Source: Deltaproteobacteria bacterium | GTDB taxonomy: Bacteria > Desulfobacterota_D > UBA1144 > Nemesobacterales > Nemesobacteraceae | Reading direction: 5' to 3' | Assembly: GCA_029262295.1 (NCBI GenBank) | Contig: JAJCZR010000037.1 | Span: forward strand, 1-64,000 | DNA: 64,000 nt | Shown here: positions 43,414 through 52,076 of the stretch, in pieces | How positions within the stretch are numbered: the first letter of the stretch is position 1 | Layout: each line of letters starts with the position of its first letter | Position numbers and translations under genes: made by a program | Notes under the pieces: generated by a model | Told to the model about the DNA's origin: nothing | The model's database searches: none | The model's input: the letters and a program-made list of their open reading frames with translations, nothing else

Positions 43414-45468
43414 CTATTTTTTCATCAGCTTTATCTTCAGTTTCCTCGAAAGAGTTTTAATCAAATTAATCTTCTCATCCGACCTTTCATCACCAAACCT
43501 TGATTCCTGATAAAGCTCAGTAATCTCATTTAAAAGCTTATAAGCCTGATAATCTTTAGATCTAAGGCTTTGCAAAAATTCATCAGGAGTAAGGTATTCA
43601 CTTTTCTTAAACCCTTTTTTGGCAAGAATATTCAAAGTCTTTTCATAAATTCTCACTATTTTATCTGTATCATTTTTTAATCCTGGCAATGAAAAACTTT
43701 TATTCTTAAAGAAAATAAAAGAGAACACAAAAAGAAAAAAGACAAGTACAAACTCCTTTTTTATATCAACTTTGGCTATTGATCCCCTTTTGATATTAAG
43801 GTTTGTTTTTTTTACCTTTTTGTTAACATTCTCAAAAAAGTTGAGCTGGTCCCTCCTTGAAAAATCCACCACATACCTACTCCACCTGAACTTTAAAAAA
43901 TCAATGTAGCTGGAAAGGTATGAACCGTTTTGAAAATGAGAAGCATCAGAAGCTTCGGGCGTAGGATCAAAAAGCACCCAGCCACTTTCAGGAAAATACA
44001 CCTCCACCCATGCATGTGCATTACTCTCTCTCACAAGATAAAAGCTTCCGAGTTCATTAAATTCCCCACCCAGAAAGCCCGTAACAATCCTTGAAGGTAT
44101 TCCCATCTCTCTTAGGATCAGTACCATTGCACTTGCAAAATATTCGCAGTGCCCTTCTTTGTATTTGAAAAGAAAATCATCAATTGGATATGTGGCCGAA
44201 CCTTTTTTTAATATTCGGGTGTACTTGTAATTGGAAAGAATGTAATCCCTCACATTTACAACATTGCTGTAATACTTATCATCCTCGTTATAAAGTGACC
44301 CAACCAAATCCGTAAAACTTTCCGACGATGGCGGAGACTGTGCATAATTAGATAATACTTTTTCAGGTATTTTGCCGTTATCTTCCCTCAGTTGTGTTGC
44401 ATCTGGCTTTTCAAGATTTGAATATGCCTCATATTTAATTCTTGATTTTTTGTAATCAAAAAGAGAGTATGAGTTGTTATAGCTGATTATCTTTCTATTC
44501 GGAACTTTTGAAAAACTTACAGGCTTGTCTGCGGAAAAAAGCACCTGCGTGTCTATTGGCTCTGTTATTATTTCCTGTTTTAATAGTTTTTGCCTTTTCT
44601 TGTTTTTCCCAACAACTATCTGTCCATACTCATTTTCCCTGTAAAAAACCTGTTTGGAATCCTTTCCTGCTTTCCACGACTTTCCGTCAAACTCATCAAG
44701 TGCAAGCCCTCTCCAATAGATCGGACTATCTATCTCACCAGGTTTATGATCCAGAATATGCACTCGCATCACTGGAGAATTATCCGCCTTTATCTCACCA
44801 AGCCTGCCGAGAGTTACCTCATCAGAAAAACCAGATTTAATTGAGGTGGGCTTTGAGAAAGCTCCTGTTAAAAACTCACTGTTAAACCTGGGCATTATTA
44901 AAAAGAAAACAGAGGTGAGAAGCAATACAAAAACAATTATAAGGAGTTCAAATTTTAGAAAAGGATAAATATCGATATTTGATTCACTTTTACCTACTAC
45001 CTGCTGTTTTTCTTTTTTTATATTTAAAACTATTAGTGCCAGCAGTGCCATAAAAAGGTAGACAATAAGGATAATACCAAAAGTAAAACTTGTGGTTAAA
45101 ACACAGGAAGCTACAACCTGAAAGAAGCTCAGAAGAAGTATCTGCTGGTGATCTCTCAGTTTTTTGTCTGCAATAAGCTTATAAGAGTGAAGCAGAATAA
45201 TTGTGTTAATAAGAAATGAAAGAAACTCTGTTTCCAGAAAAACAAAATCGGCGATAAGAAACAAAACCAGCCCATAAATAAATATAGTGGGGAATTTCCC
45301 CTTTAAACTCAAAAAATTCTTGTTTTTTATCTTAAAGAAACCAGCAATGACTGAAACTAAAAAAAGTATTGTGAAGATAGTATCGACAGTATCAGTGAGG
45401 TATAAACAGACAAAACCAGTAAGAGACACAATCAGGATCAGGATATTCAGAACCCTTTCTATATTCAT
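43414..45468 (-). CDS. Transglutaminase-like membrane protein, TgpA/DUF3488 family
   Basis: 684 aa. About seven N-terminal membrane helices (residues 1-200), a periplasmic transglutaminase-like domain with the Cys of HCEYFASAMVLILREMGIPS, the His of NAHAWVEVYFP and the Asp of WVLFDPTP, a further helix near residue 570 and a short C-terminal domain (DUF4129-like). The Cys-His-Asp triad is intact. TgpA is essential in Pseudomonas and thought to act on peptides in the periplasm; such genes often lie beside an AAA ATPase/DUF58 pair, absent here. Its ATG overlaps the uvrB stop (ATGA). Confidence 0.9.
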   Translation of the reverse strand: MNIERVLNILILIVSLTGFVCLYLTDTVDTIFTILFLVSVIAGFFKIKNKNFLSLKGKFPTIFIYGLVLFLIADFVFLETEFLSFLINTIILLHSYKLIADKKLRDHQQILLLSFFQVVASCVLTTSFTFGIILIVYLFMALLALIVLNIKKEKQQVVGKSESNIDIYPFLKFELLIIVFVLLLTSVFFLIMPRFNSEFLTGAFSKPTSIKSGFSDEVTLGRLGEIKADNSPVMRVHILDHKPGEIDSPIYWRGLALDEFDGKSWKAGKDSKQVFYRENEYGQIVVGKNKKRQKLLKQEIITEPIDTQVLFSADKPVSFSKVPNRKIISYNNSYSLFDYKKSRIKYEAYSNLEKPDATQLREDNGKIPEKVLSNYAQSPPSSESFTDLVGSLYNEDDKYYSNVVNVRDYILSNYKYTRILKKGSATYPIDDFLFKYKEGHCEYFASAMVLILREMGIPSRIVTGFLGGEFNELGSFYLVRESNAHAWVEVYFPESGWVLFDPTPEASDASHFQNGSYLSSYIDFLKFRWSRYVVDFSRRDQLNFFENVNKKVKKTNLNIKRGSIAKVDIKKEFVLVFFLFVFSFIFFKNKSFSLPGLKNDTDKIVRIYEKTLNILAKKGFKKSEYLTPDEFLQSLRSKDYQAYKLLNEITELYQESRFGDERSDEKINLIKTLSRKLKIKLMKK

Positions 45469-47474
45469 TTGATCTCACCTGCATATTTTGCTTCAAGTTC
45501 ACGCAATTTTTTGATCTGGTTTTTCTTTTCTGAGGCATTTTCAAACTCAAGCCTTTTGGCCGCTGCCCTCATCTCTTTATTTAGTTTAAAAATAAGTTTT
45601 GGTATCTTGTTTGGCGGAATATCAAAGAACTCATCATCTTTGTCTTTTGGCACAGTTATATAATCCGCTTCATAAATTGAACTCAGAATATCTGTGATAT
45701 TTTTCTTTATACTTGTAGGAGTAATATCGTTTGCTTTATTGTACTCAAGCTGAATTTTCCTTCTTCTGTTTGTTTCCGAAATTGCATGTTGCATTGAACG
45801 TGTAATTGTGTCTGCATACATAACAACCCTGCCGTTAACATTTCTCGAAGCCCTTCCGAAAATCTGGATCAACGAAGTTTCCGATCTGAGGTAACCTTCC
45901 TTGTCAGCATCAAGCACTGCCACAAGAGATACTTCCGGAATATCCAGCCCTTCCCTTAAAAGATTAATGCCCACAAGCACATCAAATTTTCCCATCCTGA
46001 GATCCCTTACAATTCTGATTCTTTCCAGGGTATCTATCTCAGAATGCAAATATCTTACTTTTACACCAAGTTCTATATAATAATCAGTAAGATCTTCAGC
46101 CATCTTTTTTGTTAATGTGGTAACTAAAACCCTCTCCCCATTTGTCGTGACACTTCTTATCTCTTCAAGAAGGTTGTCCACCTGGTTTTCGGCAGGCCTT
46201 ATCTCAAGAGTTGGATCGGCAAGTCCTGTTGGTCTGATTATCTGCTCTGTTATCTGGCCTTCACACTTTTCTTTCTCATAAGGCCCGGGTGTAGCTGAAA
46301 CATATACCACCTGATCCACCTTTTTTTCAAACTCCTCAAAACTAAGCGGCCTGTTATCAAGTGCGGAGGGAAGCCTAAACCCGTTTTCCACAAGTGAAGT
46401 TTTTCTGCTTCTGTCTCCAAGATACATTGCCCTTAGCTGAGGGATCATCTGATGGCTTTCATCAATTACACATAAAAAATCGTCGGGGAAATAATCAAGA
46501 AGTGTAAATGGAGGCTCCCCGGCTTTTCTTCCTGACAGGTGACGGGAATAGTTTTCAATCCCCGGACAAAATCCCATTGTTTCCAGAAGCTCAATATCAA
46601 ATTTTGTTCTCTCCACAAGCCTGTTTTTTTCCAGTTCGAGGCCCTGCAACTTTAATTTCTCCATTTGCTCTTCAAGTTCTTCTTTTATTGCTTTAATAGC
46701 CTGTTTAAATCTTTCCTTTGGGGCTACATAGTGCGATCCGGGAAAAATCGTAGCTTTATCAACACTACTAATTGTAATACCTTTTAGGGGATCTATGCGT
46801 TTTATGTTGTCGACAACATCCCCAAAAAACTCCACACGAAGGGCAATCGACTCTTCATGTGATGGAAAAATATCTACAACATCCCCTTTTACCCTGAATG
46901 TGCTTCTCTCAAGTTCATTCACTTTTCTGTCGTACTGGACTTCCTGAAGCCTTTTCATAAAACTCTCTCGTGTAAGCTCCATATCCTTTTCAACTATTGT
47001 TAACATTCCGTAGTAATCCTTTGGGGCACCGATTCCATAAATTGAAGAAACACTTGCCACAATTACCACATCTTCCCTGTCGAAAAGGGATGTTGTGGCA
47101 GCGTGCCTCAACCTGTCGATATATTCATTTATAGATGAGTCTTTTTCTATATACGTATCGGTTTGGGGAATGTATGCCTCAGGCTGGTAATAATCGTAGT
47201 AGCTTACAAAGTAGTGGATGCTATTTTCTGGAAAAAACTCCAAAAGCTCTGCGTAGAGTTGTGCGGCAAGAGTTTTGTTATGAGCGAGGATTAATGTTGG
47301 GCGCTGAATATTTTCTATTACATTTGCAACAGTAAAAGTCTTACCACTTCCTGTTACACCAAGAAGCGTCTGGTGTTTTTCACCTGTATTTATTCCACCG
47401 GTTAATTCTTTAATAGCGGCAGGTTGATCACCTTTTGGTTCAAATTCGCTCTTTAGTATAAATTTTTCAGACAC
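45465..47474 (-). CDS. uvrB: UvrABC excision repair helicase subunit B
   Basis: 669 aa, full length. Walker A GVTGSGKTFTVANV, the beta-hairpin YYDYYQPEAYIPQTDTYIEKD, DESHQMIPQLRAMY, helicase motifs VGINLLREGLDIPEVSLV and GRASRNVNGRVVMYAD, and a C-terminal UVR domain (LNKEMRAAAKRLEFENASEKK). It is loaded by UvrA at damaged DNA and recruits UvrC. Start is GTG at 47474. No LexA-like box is apparent upstream. Confidence 0.97.
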   Translation of the reverse strand: MSEKFILKSEFEPKGDQPAAIKELTGGINTGEKHQTLLGVTGSGKTFTVANVIENIQRPTLILAHNKTLAAQLYAELLEFFPENSIHYFVSYYDYYQPEAYIPQTDTYIEKDSSINEYIDRLRHAATTSLFDREDVVIVASVSSIYGIGAPKDYYGMLTIVEKDMELTRESFMKRLQEVQYDRKVNELERSTFRVKGDVVDIFPSHEESIALRVEFFGDVVDNIKRIDPLKGITISSVDKATIFPGSHYVAPKERFKQAIKAIKEELEEQMEKLKLQGLELEKNRLVERTKFDIELLETMGFCPGIENYSRHLSGRKAGEPPFTLLDYFPDDFLCVIDESHQMIPQLRAMYLGDRSRKTSLVENGFRLPSALDNRPLSFEEFEKKVDQVVYVSATPGPYEKEKCEGQITEQIIRPTGLADPTLEIRPAENQVDNLLEEIRSVTTNGERVLVTTLTKKMAEDLTDYYIELGVKVRYLHSEIDTLERIRIVRDLRMGKFDVLVGINLLREGLDIPEVSLVAVLDADKEGYLRSETSLIQIFGRASRNVNGRVVMYADTITRSMQHAISETNRRRKIQLEYNKANDITPTSIKKNITDILSSIYEADYITVPKDKDDEFFDIPPNKIPKLIFKLNKEMRAAAKRLEFENASEKKNQIKKLRELEAKYAGEIK

Positions 47475-47514
47475 AAAATAATTTTATTGTAATTGGGATA
47501 AAGGGCAATGTAGT

Positions 47515-47684
47515 TGTGATGCCAGATACTGAATCGAGTTCAGCACATGCTCGATCTGGGATCTCGGATATTGTCAAAAAACTTTATACACATTTCTAAA
47601 TTTAAATCACTGAAACAAAACCATCATTCAGCAATTTGTTTTTCTTTTTTGTAATCCTGGATTCCTGCTTTCGCAGGAATGACA
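47515..47684. repeat. REPIN-like element: two inverted hairpins about 100 bp apart
   Basis: The left arm starts TGTGATGCCAGAT and returns to ATCTGGGATC with an inner hairpin CTGAA-TCGAG-TTCAG; the right arm is TGGATTCC-TGC-TTTC-GCAGGAATGACA. Ends (TGTGAT... and ...ATGACA) are inverted relative to each other. The element spans 170 bp and fills the space between the Spy-like gene and uvrB. A similarly built element lies at 60766. The 'TGTCATTCC...GGAATCCA' hairpin type is common in bacterial genomes; its mobility is not shown here. Confidence 0.6.
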
Positions 47685-47688
47685 GAAG

Positions 47689-47720
47689 CTAACTACTAAC
47701 CACCAAAACCTAACAACTAA
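47689..47720 (-). repeat. G/T-rich 'TTAG' repeat tract
   Basis: On the minus strand the tract reads TTAGTTGTTAGG, TTTTGG, TGGTTAGTAGTTAG, a loose array of TTAG/GTTAG units. It begins 3 bases after the end of the Spy-like gene and abuts the REPIN-like element. A second tract of the same kind is at 57446. No function known. Confidence 0.5.
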
Positions 47721-47723
47721 TTT

Positions 47724-48128
47724 CTACTTATGTTTACTCTTAAGCTGTTTCAGTTTTTTTCTTTGATCAACTGTAAGTACATCGCGAATACCAAAGAGCA
47801 TGTCAAGCTTAAGCTCTTTTCTTTCACTCTTTAGTTTTAAGACATCTTTACTGAGAAGTTTTACTTCGCTGTTTTTTGCCGAAGGATCGTTCAACATATC
47901 TTTGAGTTCACCTTCCTTTTGGGAAAGTTTTTTGTCTATATCATTTATTTGCAAACTATGAGATTGAAACATATTTTCAATCTGGTCTATCTGAGATGAA
48001 GAAAGTTTCACCTGTTCTATTATTTTAGGAACTCTCCACCAATAAAAACTATCATCCCCGCTACCAGCAAAGACATTAGAGGTGAAAAAAAGCATTATAA
48101 AAGCAACTGCAACCAACTTTTTCAAATA
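47724..48128 (-). CDS. Spy/CpxP-like periplasmic protein
   Basis: 134 aa if started at the TTG at 48128, which has AGGAG eight bases upstream and gives a classic signal peptide (KKLVAVAFIMLFFTSNVFA). The track's ATG at 48155 lies inside the preceding gene and adds nine charged residues. The mature part is helical: YWWRVPKIIEQVKLSSSQI, then a coiled coil, then VLTVDQRKKLKQL, the LTxxQ motif of Spy/CpxP. Such proteins are chaperones or metal-stress sensors. Third gene of the ECF sigma operon, its likely output or feedback component. Confidence 0.75.
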   Translation of the reverse strand, partial: YLKKLVAVAFIMLFFTSNVFAGSGDDSFYWWRVPKIIEQVKLSSSQIDQIENMFQSHSLQINDIDKKLSQKEGELKDMLNDPSAKNSEVKLLSKDVLKLKSERKELKLDMLFGIRDVLTVDQRKKLKQLKSKHK

Positions 48129-48148
48129 AGTGCTCCTTTCTTTTGATT

Positions 48149-48589
48149 TTACCATGGCCCATACACTTCCAGGGAAGAATCGCTGTTTAATGTAATTGCA
48201 TTATCGAGTTGATTCAATATTTCCACATCTTCGGAAAATGTAAATCCACTGTTTACATCAGAGAAATAATTATTGATAAAAAATGCTGAAGCTACAAAAA
48301 ACACTGCAAATGATCCCGCAAGTTTCCAGTTGAATTTAAAGAAATCAAAAAATCTAAAACCTTTATTCTTTTCTTTATCCGCTTTCTTCCAAAAATCGGT
48401 TACAAATGATTTTGAAGGCTCTATCCCGGCAAGATTATCAAGATTATCCCATGATAATTTTGAAGATTTATAATAGCTTTGAAGTTCCGAAGATTCATTT
48501 ATCAAAAGCTCCACCTGAGCCTTTTCACCAGCCTCAAGGTCACCACATATAAGCATTTGGACTTTTTCTTTTAACTTGTCATCAATCAT
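48149..48589 (-). CDS. Membrane anti-sigma factor (probable)
   Basis: 146 aa: a soluble N-terminal domain of about 75 residues, one transmembrane helix (LAGSFAVFFVASAFFINNYF, about 90-109) and a short periplasmic tail. That topology and position, 3 bp after the ECF sigma gene, mark it as its anti-sigma. The canonical zinc motif HxxxCxxC is missing; one Cys (MLICGDLEAGE) aligns with the second-helix region. So it is a non-zinc variant of the class. Family membership is inferred, not proven. Confidence 0.7.
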   Translation of the reverse strand: MIDDKLKEKVQMLICGDLEAGEKAQVELLINESSELQSYYKSSKLSWDNLDNLAGIEPSKSFVTDFWKKADKEKNKGFRFFDFFKFNWKLAGSFAVFFVASAFFINNYFSDVNSGFTFSEDVEILNQLDNAITLNSDSSLEVYGPW

Positions 48590-48592
48590 AAT

Positions 48593-49150
48593 TTATTCCT
48601 GGGCCAGGTCTTTTAAATCCTCGACCAACTTCATCCTTCCTCTATAAATGTGGGTTTTCACTGCCCCTACAGTACATTCCAATACTTCTGCTATCTGATT
48701 GTAAGACATACCTTCATATTTACTCAAAGTTACTGCCACTCTTTCTTTTTCAGGTAGTTTGCCCAATGCTGCAAATATAGTTTCCTTAATTTCGTTTCTG
48801 TAATAAAGATCATAACCACTTTCAGATTTTGCATCTGGAAGGTCGCCTGCTTTTTCGCTAATTTCATCCAGGCTGAGATCTTTTTTATAATTCTTTTTTA
48901 TTTTAGTTAAACATAGATTTGTTGCAATCTTGTAAAGCCAGGTTGTAAATTTGGCTTCCGGTTCATATCTTCCAATCGACTTGTACACCCTCAAAAACAC
49001 TTCCTGAGTAATATCCTCCGAATTCGCACTACCGTTTGTAAACCTGTATACAAAATTCAGGATTCCTTTGTAATGTCGCTGCATCAACTCAGAGAAAGCG
49101 CCTTCGTCTCCGTTCTTTGCCTTTAGGGCAAGTTCAATATCATTAAGCAT
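48593..49150 (-). CDS. ECF-type RNA polymerase sigma factor
   Basis: 185 aa. Region 2 (MQRHYKGILNFVYRFTNGSANSEDITQEVFLRVYKSIGRYEP), with sigma-2.4 KFTTWLYKIATNLCL, and region 4 (LPEKERVAVTLSKYEGMSYNQIAEVLECTVGAVKTHIYRGRMKL) are all clear, RpoE-like. Region 3 is absent, as in all ECF factors. Upstream on the minus strand GTAACC (49241-49246) could be an ECF -35 box for autoregulation, but no matching -10 is obvious. Followed by an anti-sigma and Spy-like gene: an envelope-stress unit. Confidence 0.9.
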   Translation of the reverse strand: MLNDIELALKAKNGDEGAFSELMQRHYKGILNFVYRFTNGSANSEDITQEVFLRVYKSIGRYEPEAKFTTWLYKIATNLCLTKIKKNYKKDLSLDEISEKAGDLPDAKSESGYDLYYRNEIKETIFAALGKLPEKERVAVTLSKYEGMSYNQIAEVLECTVGAVKTHIYRGRMKLVEDLKDLAQE

Positions 49151-49300
49151 CCTGAATTATCTCTGTTTTCAATAATTTAAACTACTTTTAACTAAGAATG
49201 TTTCAAAAATAAGACATTTATCCAACAACAAAAATTATTAGGTTACAAAAGCTTAGCCGGCTTGACAACATATTTCAGCTTGGTTTCATTTTACATAACT

Positions 49301-50827
49301 ATGAAAAAAACAGGTAAAGCTTTTCTTGTAGGTGCAGGGCCTGGCGATCCGGGCTTAATTACAGTTAAAGGAAAAAACATTTTGAAAAGTGCTGATGTGG
49401 TGGTTTACGACTCACTTATTAACCCCATACTCTTAAAAATGTGTAGAGAAAATGCCGAACTAATTTATGTTGGCAAAAAGATAGGACATAAAGAGCTCAG
49501 CCAAAATGAGATTAACAAACTCCTTGTGAAAAAAGCAAAAGAGGGAAAAATGGTTCTAAGATTAAAGGGTGGTGATCCATTTGTTTTTGGAAGAGGTGGT
49601 GAGGAAGCAGAAATACTTGAGAAAAATAATATTGAAACTGATATTGTGCCTGGAATAAGCTCAATTATTGCAGTGCCGGCTTATAGTGGGGTCCCTGTTA
49701 CCCATAGAGATTATAATTCCTCATTTGCTGTGTTCACAGCACATAAAAGCAAGTTTAATAGCTTAAAAGATTTTGATCCCGCTTCCCTAAAAAGTATCAA
49801 AACCCTTGTTTTTTTAATGGGATTAAACAATATCCGCAATATAATGAGCAAATTAACAGAGTCAGGAAAAGATCCTGAGACACCTGTTTTAGTTATCTCA
49901 AACGGAACATTACCATCTCAGAACTCACTTGTCGGCACTATTTCCAATATTACCAATAAGCTCAAGGATAATCCTGCGATTACTACGCCAGCAACAATTA
50001 TTGTAGGGGATATTATTAATCTAAGGAACAAAATAAACTGGTTTGAAAATAAACCCCTTTTTGGAAAAACAGTTGTAAGCACAAGGGACAAAAATTACAG
50101 CTCTGAAATTGAGAGTATCTTAAATCAGAATGGTGCTAATGTAATAAATTTTCCAACTATAGAGATCAAACCCATTAAAAACAATAAGAAACTCGCAAAA
50201 TCCATTAAAGATTTTGACGAGTACAATTTTGTAATATTCACAAGTGTAAATGGTGTAAAATATCTTTTCGAAAACTTAAAAAACCTCAAAAAAGATTCTA
50301 GAATATTTGGCAATAAGAAAATAATTACAATTGGAGAAAAAACTGCTGCCGAATTAAAAAGGTACGGTTTAGAATCAGATTACACACCGGATGAATATAT
50401 TGCAGAAGGAGTTATCGAGCTTTGCAAGAAAATTGGGGTCAAAAATAAAAAAGTATTGATCCCACGGGCAAAAGTGGCAAGGGAAATACTGCCGCAAAAA
50501 TTAAAAGAACTAGGTGCAAAAGTTGATGTAGTAGCAACTTATGAAACTATTTTACCAAAACACAAAAAGAAAGATATTGACGAGATCATAAATAAATTAA
50601 AAAAAGGTGAAATTAATATTGTTACATTCACAAGTTCATCAACTGCCAGAAATTTTTTTGAACTAATCGGTAAAAGAAAAACCATATACACAAAAACAAG
50701 GTTTGCATGTATTGGCCCAATCACTGCCGACACTGTAAAATCCTTTGGTTTTAAATCTGATATTGTTGCTGAAAAGTACACAATTGAAGGTTTGGCACAA
50801 GGAATTATAGACTTTTATACCAAGTAA
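49301..50827 (+). CDS. cobA-hemD: Uroporphyrinogen-III C-methyltransferase / uroporphyrinogen-III synthase fusion
   Basis: 508 aa from the ATG at 49301 (MKKTGKAFLVGAGPGDPGLI); the track's earlier start is a TTG. Residues 1-240 are a SUMT (VGAGPGDPGLITVKG, VVYDSLINP, LRLKGGDPFVFGRGGEE, GVPVTHRDY). Residues 255-508 are HemD (FGKTVVSTRD, FTSVNGVKYLF, FTSSSTARNFF). The fusion closes the tetrapyrrole ring and methylates it toward sirohaem or haem d1/b12. A TTGACA lies 34 bp before the ATG. Its product feeds haem to cytochromes of this cell. Confidence 0.94.
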   Translation: MKKTGKAFLVGAGPGDPGLITVKGKNILKSADVVVYDSLINPILLKMCRENAELIYVGKKIGHKELSQNEINKLLVKKAKEGKMVLRLKGGDPFVFGRGGEEAEILEKNNIETDIVPGISSIIAVPAYSGVPVTHRDYNSSFAVFTAHKSKFNSLKDFDPASLKSIKTLVFLMGLNNIRNIMSKLTESGKDPETPVLVISNGTLPSQNSLVGTISNITNKLKDNPAITTPATIIVGDIINLRNKINWFENKPLFGKTVVSTRDKNYSSEIESILNQNGANVINFPTIEIKPIKNNKKLAKSIKDFDEYNFVIFTSVNGVKYLFENLKNLKKDSRIFGNKKIITIGEKTAAELKRYGLESDYTPDEYIAEGVIELCKKIGVKNKKVLIPRAKVAREILPQKLKELGAKVDVVATYETILPKHKKKDIDEIINKLKKGEINIVTFTSSSTARNFFELIGKRKTIYTKTRFACIGPITADTVKSFGFKSDIVAEKYTIEGLAQGIIDFYTK

Positions 50828-51341
50828 AAAGATATTAAAGTTAACTCCTTTAAAGCAACTAATAGTTTTGTCTTGTAAACTACTGTAATCATTAAACTTT
50901 AATTAAAACATTTCAAGAAGTTACTATTTAACATTAAGTCTTATCAAATAATTAAAGTTGCGGTTTATGTTTGCCTTTCTTTTATAAGTTACTTTAAGTT
51001 CAAACAATTGTTACCAACTGCAATCATTAGATTTTCTTAAAATTTCTACGCAGATATACTTAAAGTTAAGAAAAGACCTTAGGTATTAAGGGTAATTCAC
51101 TGTAATTATTAACTTATATTTTCCTAAAATTCTACGAAGAATTTAAAATCTTTATTGATATCAATAGGTTAGGATTCATAAATAATGTTTGTTTAATGTT
51201 AACTTTAACTATTAAATCCGGTAAATAGAATACAAAGAATAAATTAAAACTATATTCCAATATAGTTTTTCGTAAATTCATGATCAAATAAAGCGGAAAA
51301 TATTGTAAAAAGTCATGTTGTTTATACTATAGAATAAGCCA
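50828..51341. other. 514-bp gene-free region with degenerate repeats
   Basis: No open frame of note on either strand. Three degenerate copies of ACTGTAATCATTA-like sequence start at 50882, 51017 and 51099, each followed at 15-25 bases by an AAAATT(T)CTACG- or AAACATTTCAAG-like segment. TTAAAGTTAA-like words recur between them. Near the right end is an AT palindrome (51246-51269). The spacings (135 and 82 bp) are irregular, so it is not a simple tandem array. Could be remnants of repeats, a small RNA or a regulator-binding region. Confidence 0.4.
51246..51269. repeat. Perfect AT-rich palindrome upstream of rsmE
   Basis: Arms AAAACTATATT and AATATAGTTTT are separated by CC only. With a T after the right arm it could be a weak terminator or an operator. 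It lies 72 bp upstream of the rsmE ATG. Confidence 0.45.
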
Positions 51342-52067
51342 ATGCCTAGATTCCCAATAGATAAAGAGCAAATTACCGAAGATTTAGTAATAATTACCGG
51401 CAGTGATTTTAAGCACATCACAAAAGTTCTGAGATTGAAAGAAGGTGATCTAATTGATCTATTTGATAACAACTCAACTGAATACAGAGGAAAGATCACT
51501 GAAATTAACGCAAAGGGTATAACTGTAAGAATTCAAGATTTTTGGGCAATTGAAACCGAATCAAAACTTCAAATTGATCTTTATCAGAGTATTATCAAAC
51601 CAAACAAGATGGATTTGCTAGTGCAGAAAGCTACGGAACTTGGTGTCTCAAATATTATTCCCATGACAACTGAAAGAACTCAAAAGAATTTGCAGGTTAA
51701 AGATGAAAGATTAAACAAAATATCTGTGGAATCTGCAAAACAGTGCAGACGGAGTAAACCTCCAATTGTTTCTGAAACTATTAGTTTTAAAGAAGCATTG
51801 GAAACAGACAGTGATTATGATTTAAAACTAATACTCTATGAAAATTCTGAAGTATCACTAAAAAATCATCTCAAAAACTACTCTAAAAATGTCGACCGAA
51901 TATCAGTTTTAATTGGCCCGGAAGGTGGATTTACTGAAGATGAAGTAAGTCTTGCAGAGAAAAATAGTTATATATCTTTGGGTCTTGGAAAAAGAATTTT
52001 GAGGGCTGAGACTGCTGCTATAACTATTATTTCTCTGCTTCAATTTCAATTAGGAGATCTAGGATAA
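51342..52067 (+). CDS. rsmE: 16S rRNA (uracil-1498-N3)-methyltransferase RsmE
   Basis: 241 aa, SPOUT methyltransferase. VLRLKEGDLIDLFDNN in the N-terminal PUA-like domain; the C-terminal knot has VLIGPEGGFTEDEV and SLGLGKRILRAETAAI. It methylates U1498 in the 30S decoding region. The ATG at 51342 has no clear ribosome site. It ends 9 bp before the convergent DUF3592 gene. Confidence 0.94.
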   Translation: MPRFPIDKEQITEDLVIITGSDFKHITKVLRLKEGDLIDLFDNNSTEYRGKITEINAKGITVRIQDFWAIETESKLQIDLYQSIIKPNKMDLLVQKATELGVSNIIPMTTERTQKNLQVKDERLNKISVESAKQCRRSKPPIVSETISFKEALETDSDYDLKLILYENSEVSLKNHLKNYSKNVDRISVLIGPEGGFTEDEVSLAEKNSYISLGLGKRILRAETAAITIISLLQFQLGDLG

Positions 52068-52076
52068 GATTTAGTG

